Shown one piece after another: positions 61,819 through 64,000 of a stretch of 64,000 bases of DNA. The notes under the pieces are model-generated. The model was not told the DNA's origin, did not search any database, and was given only the letters and a program-made list of their open reading frames with translations. Made by a program: the position numbers and the translations under genes. Each line of letters starts with the position of its first letter. The first letter of the stretch is position 1. This stretch comes from Tuctoria greenei (taxonomy: Eukaryota; Streptophyta; Magnoliopsida; Poales; Poaceae), in NCBI GenBank assembly GCA_036927565.1, contig JAYESD010000009.1:166306929-166370928 (forward strand). The letters run 5' to 3'.

Positions 61819-64000
61819 ATGGAGTTGGGTCTCCGCGAGAGTCGCTTGAAGGCCGATGGTGACCTGAAGAAGGTACGGGCCCTCATGGGATGGTCCTCGG
61901 ACTTCTTCAACCGCTCGGTCCGCGCCGGTGGAGAGATCCCGTTCGAGAAGGAGCACTCCGGCGAAATGGTGTACTTCTCCTCGTACGCCATGGTGGGGTT
62001 GATTCCACCTTTTTCTTCCTTTTTCTTGATGCTGCTAGACTTCTATGGTCTGCAGTTGTATCACCTTGGCCCTCACTCCATTCTCCTCGTGTCTATCTTT
62101 GTCCACTTCTGTGAGATATGGGTGGGCATCCCCCCTGCATCGAGCTCTTCCGGACCTTCTTCACCGTCCACACCACCGGTAGGAGCAATGAGTACCTTGG
62201 CTTCTACTACTTCGTGAAGCGCAAGAAGTGCCCATTCAAGTACCTCCGGTCATTCCCCTCTGGAAAGTGGGATGACTGGAAGAAGGACTGGATAGTCATT
62301 CGGGTGGAGGAACACGAGAGGCTGGAGCTGCCCGAAGGCCTCTCCAACATTGACACAACGATATGGAGTGAAGCTCCGGTGTTGGCGGATGCTTTTGACC
62401 CTGTTCTGACCAGGATTCGCCAGTGCGTGGAGGGGGGACTAACCCCTCAAGCGGTGTTTTGTAACTTCCTGGTCAATAGGTGGGCACCGCTAAAGAAGAG
62501 GGAGAAACTCGCTTGGGCCCTCAACAGCGTGATGGACGACGACCGGGTCGAAACCGGGTTGAAGTCCAACATGGTGGGGAAAACCTTGGAGTTCCACCTC
62601 AAGAAGTTCCAGCACGGCATCGACGTCGAAGGCGACGACTTGACTCCGCCATCAGCTTTTCTTCCCCTGAACGTGGAAGTGGAGTTCAGCAGGGAGCTCC
62701 GGCGGAAGATGCCCATGCTTGACGACCTTGGTGTCATTGAGAGAAGACCAACCTCCGGGGTAGCGATCCCCAGAGTACCCAAGGATGGTTCCGGCTCTAC
62801 TCCTAAGCCGAGGGGAGAAGTCGTCGGCAAGGGCAAGGAGCTGGCGGATGAACCAGTGAGCCGGAAGAGGAAGTTGCAGTACGCCGACGGAAGGTCCGTC
62901 GGGCCCGCTACTTCTGTGTCGGCTCCTTCTCCCCGGAGGGGAAGGTCCTCTGCAGCTGCGGCGACTGTTCCCGTAGTGGGGTCCTTCCGGGGTGTTAGCT
63001 CCGGGCGTGCGACTCCAGCGCCTGGGCCGGTGGAGGCCTCCGGTCCGAGGGTTCTTCCCGATCGAGGGGGGCCTCGACCCGGGAAACACCCGTGGCCGCG
63101 ACGAGTTCCGGGGGACTTCCGGAGCTTCCACGCCGGCTATGGTTAGCCCAAAACGCCCGGGAAAAAGGTTCCGCGCAAGCTGGTGCGGAAGCCTCCCAAG
63201 GTAATTTTTGATTTCTACCTTGGATAGTTGTTTTAATTGTAGCAACTATTTTTTAATTTTCTTCGTTCATCATCTGCAGCGTCCCTAACAAGGGGAGTGA
63301 GGCTCCACCCTCAGCCACAATGGCTGAAGCCGTGAGGGTGGGAGCTTCAGCTCCTATCCCGGTGCCGCCCCAAGTGGTGGCTGAAGCTGCGACAGCTCCG
63401 GCTATCGTGGTCATGGACCTCGACTCATCCCCAGAAGTTCCCGTGGTAGCGCCGGACCACGGGAGTGAAGATGCGCGAGCGGCACTTGTCCCGGAGGTTG
63501 AAACTCCGAGTCCTGGTGCTGAGATGATGGAAGCTCCGGCTGTTGAGCCGGGGGAAGCAGTAATCCCGACCTCTGAGCCGGAAATTGTCGAAGCTCCGGC
63601 GGTTGAGCCGGAGGTGACTGAAGCTCCAGCGTGCGCACCGGAAACTGAAGTAGTTCCGGCAGTTGGGCCGGCTACCTCCGAAGCACCGGCCGCTGAGCCG
63701 GTCATTGTTGGAGCTCCGGCCACAGGGCCGGTTGAAGTTGAAGATCTTCCGGCTCCTAGGCCAGTTGTTGAAGAGGTGACGGAGCCTGAGCCCCCATTGG
63801 AAGAGGTGCCCAGACCAGAGTCAGCAGCAGCTCCGGCTCCGGAAGCGACGACGTCGGAGGTACCTACGGCCGAGCCGGAATGTCCAGGCGAAGTCGCTGG
63901 CCCCCTGCCTGAGGGGGTGAACGAAGACCTGGCGGCAGGGCCTTCCTCGATGGCAACTGAGGCCATCCCGGAGGACGGCCCTAGTGCCATGGAGACTCAG
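61819..64000 (+). pseudogene. Antisense accessory gene of E5 (Transposase_28/PF04195-like), two exons, incomplete
   Basis: Exon 1 is 61819-63200, starting MELGL as in E3. Conserved blocks: DLKKVRALMGWSSDFFN, FYGLQLYHLGPHSILLV, FVHFCEIWVGI, GFYYFVKRKKCPFKYL, FPSGKWDDWKKDWIV, VFCNFLVNRWAPLKKREKLA, then a K/R/S/P-rich region. The intron is 63201-63279 (GTAATT donor after CCCAAG; CATCTGCAG acceptor). Exon 2 (63280 to window end) stays open and encodes E/P/A/V-rich imperfect repeats (EAPAVEPE, EAPAAEPV and similar). Breaks: a frame change in the C-run near 62130 and a TAG at 63144-63146. It is antisense to its own LTR. Function is unknown; the family name 'gypsy type transposon' reflects location only. 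Confidence 0.75.

Larger units (their letters stand above)
60506..64000 (-). mobile_element. Gypsy-like LTR element E5 (3' LTR and 3' internal part)
   Basis: On the minus strand a PPT (+61284-61298, GGTCCAGGGGGCCAC) is followed by an LTR TGTCGGTACCC... to ...CTATCA (+61283 down to 60506). The interior extends right beyond the window. It carries an accessory gene on the plus strand, antisense to the LTR, as in E3. Confidence 0.8.

Noticed and set aside
1..64000. CRISPR array, rRNA or tRNA genes, prokaryotic operons
   Set aside because: The regularly spaced motifs are LTR or CACTA arrays in a plant genome; tRNA-like sequence occurs only as 12-base primer sites.

Overview
This is a stretch of plant nuclear DNA, almost certainly from a grass (Poaceae). 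A panicoid grass is my guess, not something the sequence proves. Evidence: nested SIRE/Opie-type Ty1-copia elements with tRNA-iMet primer sites, Ty3-gypsy-like elements, an RTE-clade LINE ending in (GTT)n, a CACTA element with AGACGACGG subterminal repeats, plant MITEs and GT-AG introns. No rRNA, tRNA or CRISPR array was recognised. Most of the window is transposon inserted into transposon; one short two-exon gene looks like a surviving host gene.

Layout. 1-5882: 5' part of a copia element (E1: partial LTR, primer site, gag, decayed pol). 5883-21983: 3' part of a gypsy-like element (E3) carrying a spliced accessory gene antisense to its own LTR. Its LTR is split by a complete 12.3-kb copia element (E2, 8863-21189, target duplication GGCGC), whose third ORF is itself split by a hAT-type MITE. 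21984-23625: mostly unassigned, with a CACTA-like remnant. 23630-25170: minus-strand copia fragment, head to head with a plus-strand copia element (E7, about 25196-35033). E7 is interrupted by a non-coding LTR element (25304-28735, duplication GAGTA) and by a full-length LINE (30500-33869, 17-bp duplication). 35034-39265: a gypsy gag-like fragment and AT-rich DNA with a MULE-type MITE. 39271-50541: a copia element (E8) whose 5' LTR holds a 5.0-kb CACTA element (39467-44496, duplication TGG). 51923-54822: 3' end of a third SIRE-like element (E6).

54823-57470: a small gene for a secreted eight-cysteine, defensin-like peptide, with TATA box, phase-1 intron and poly(A) signals. Its upstream DNA is replaced by the E6 LTR 18 bp before the TATA box. 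Its 5' leader is split by a 2.1-kb TRIM that carries an antisense fragment of the ribosome-export gene NMD3. 58259-60505: a truncated minus-strand copia element. 60506-64000: a second gypsy-like element (E5) with the same antisense accessory gene and the same intron position as E3.

Main points for a second look: (1) the cysteine-rich peptide gene boxed in by two elements; (2) the NMD3-carrying TRIM; (3) the antisense, intron-containing accessory gene found in two gypsy-like copies; (4) arrays of the perfect 12-bp palindrome CGGACTAGTCCG and relatives in the SIRE-like LTRs, also present inside a gag frame and upstream of the third ORF; (5) a CACTA element with a ten-exon, phase-consistent TNPA-type gene and no visible TNP2-type transposase.
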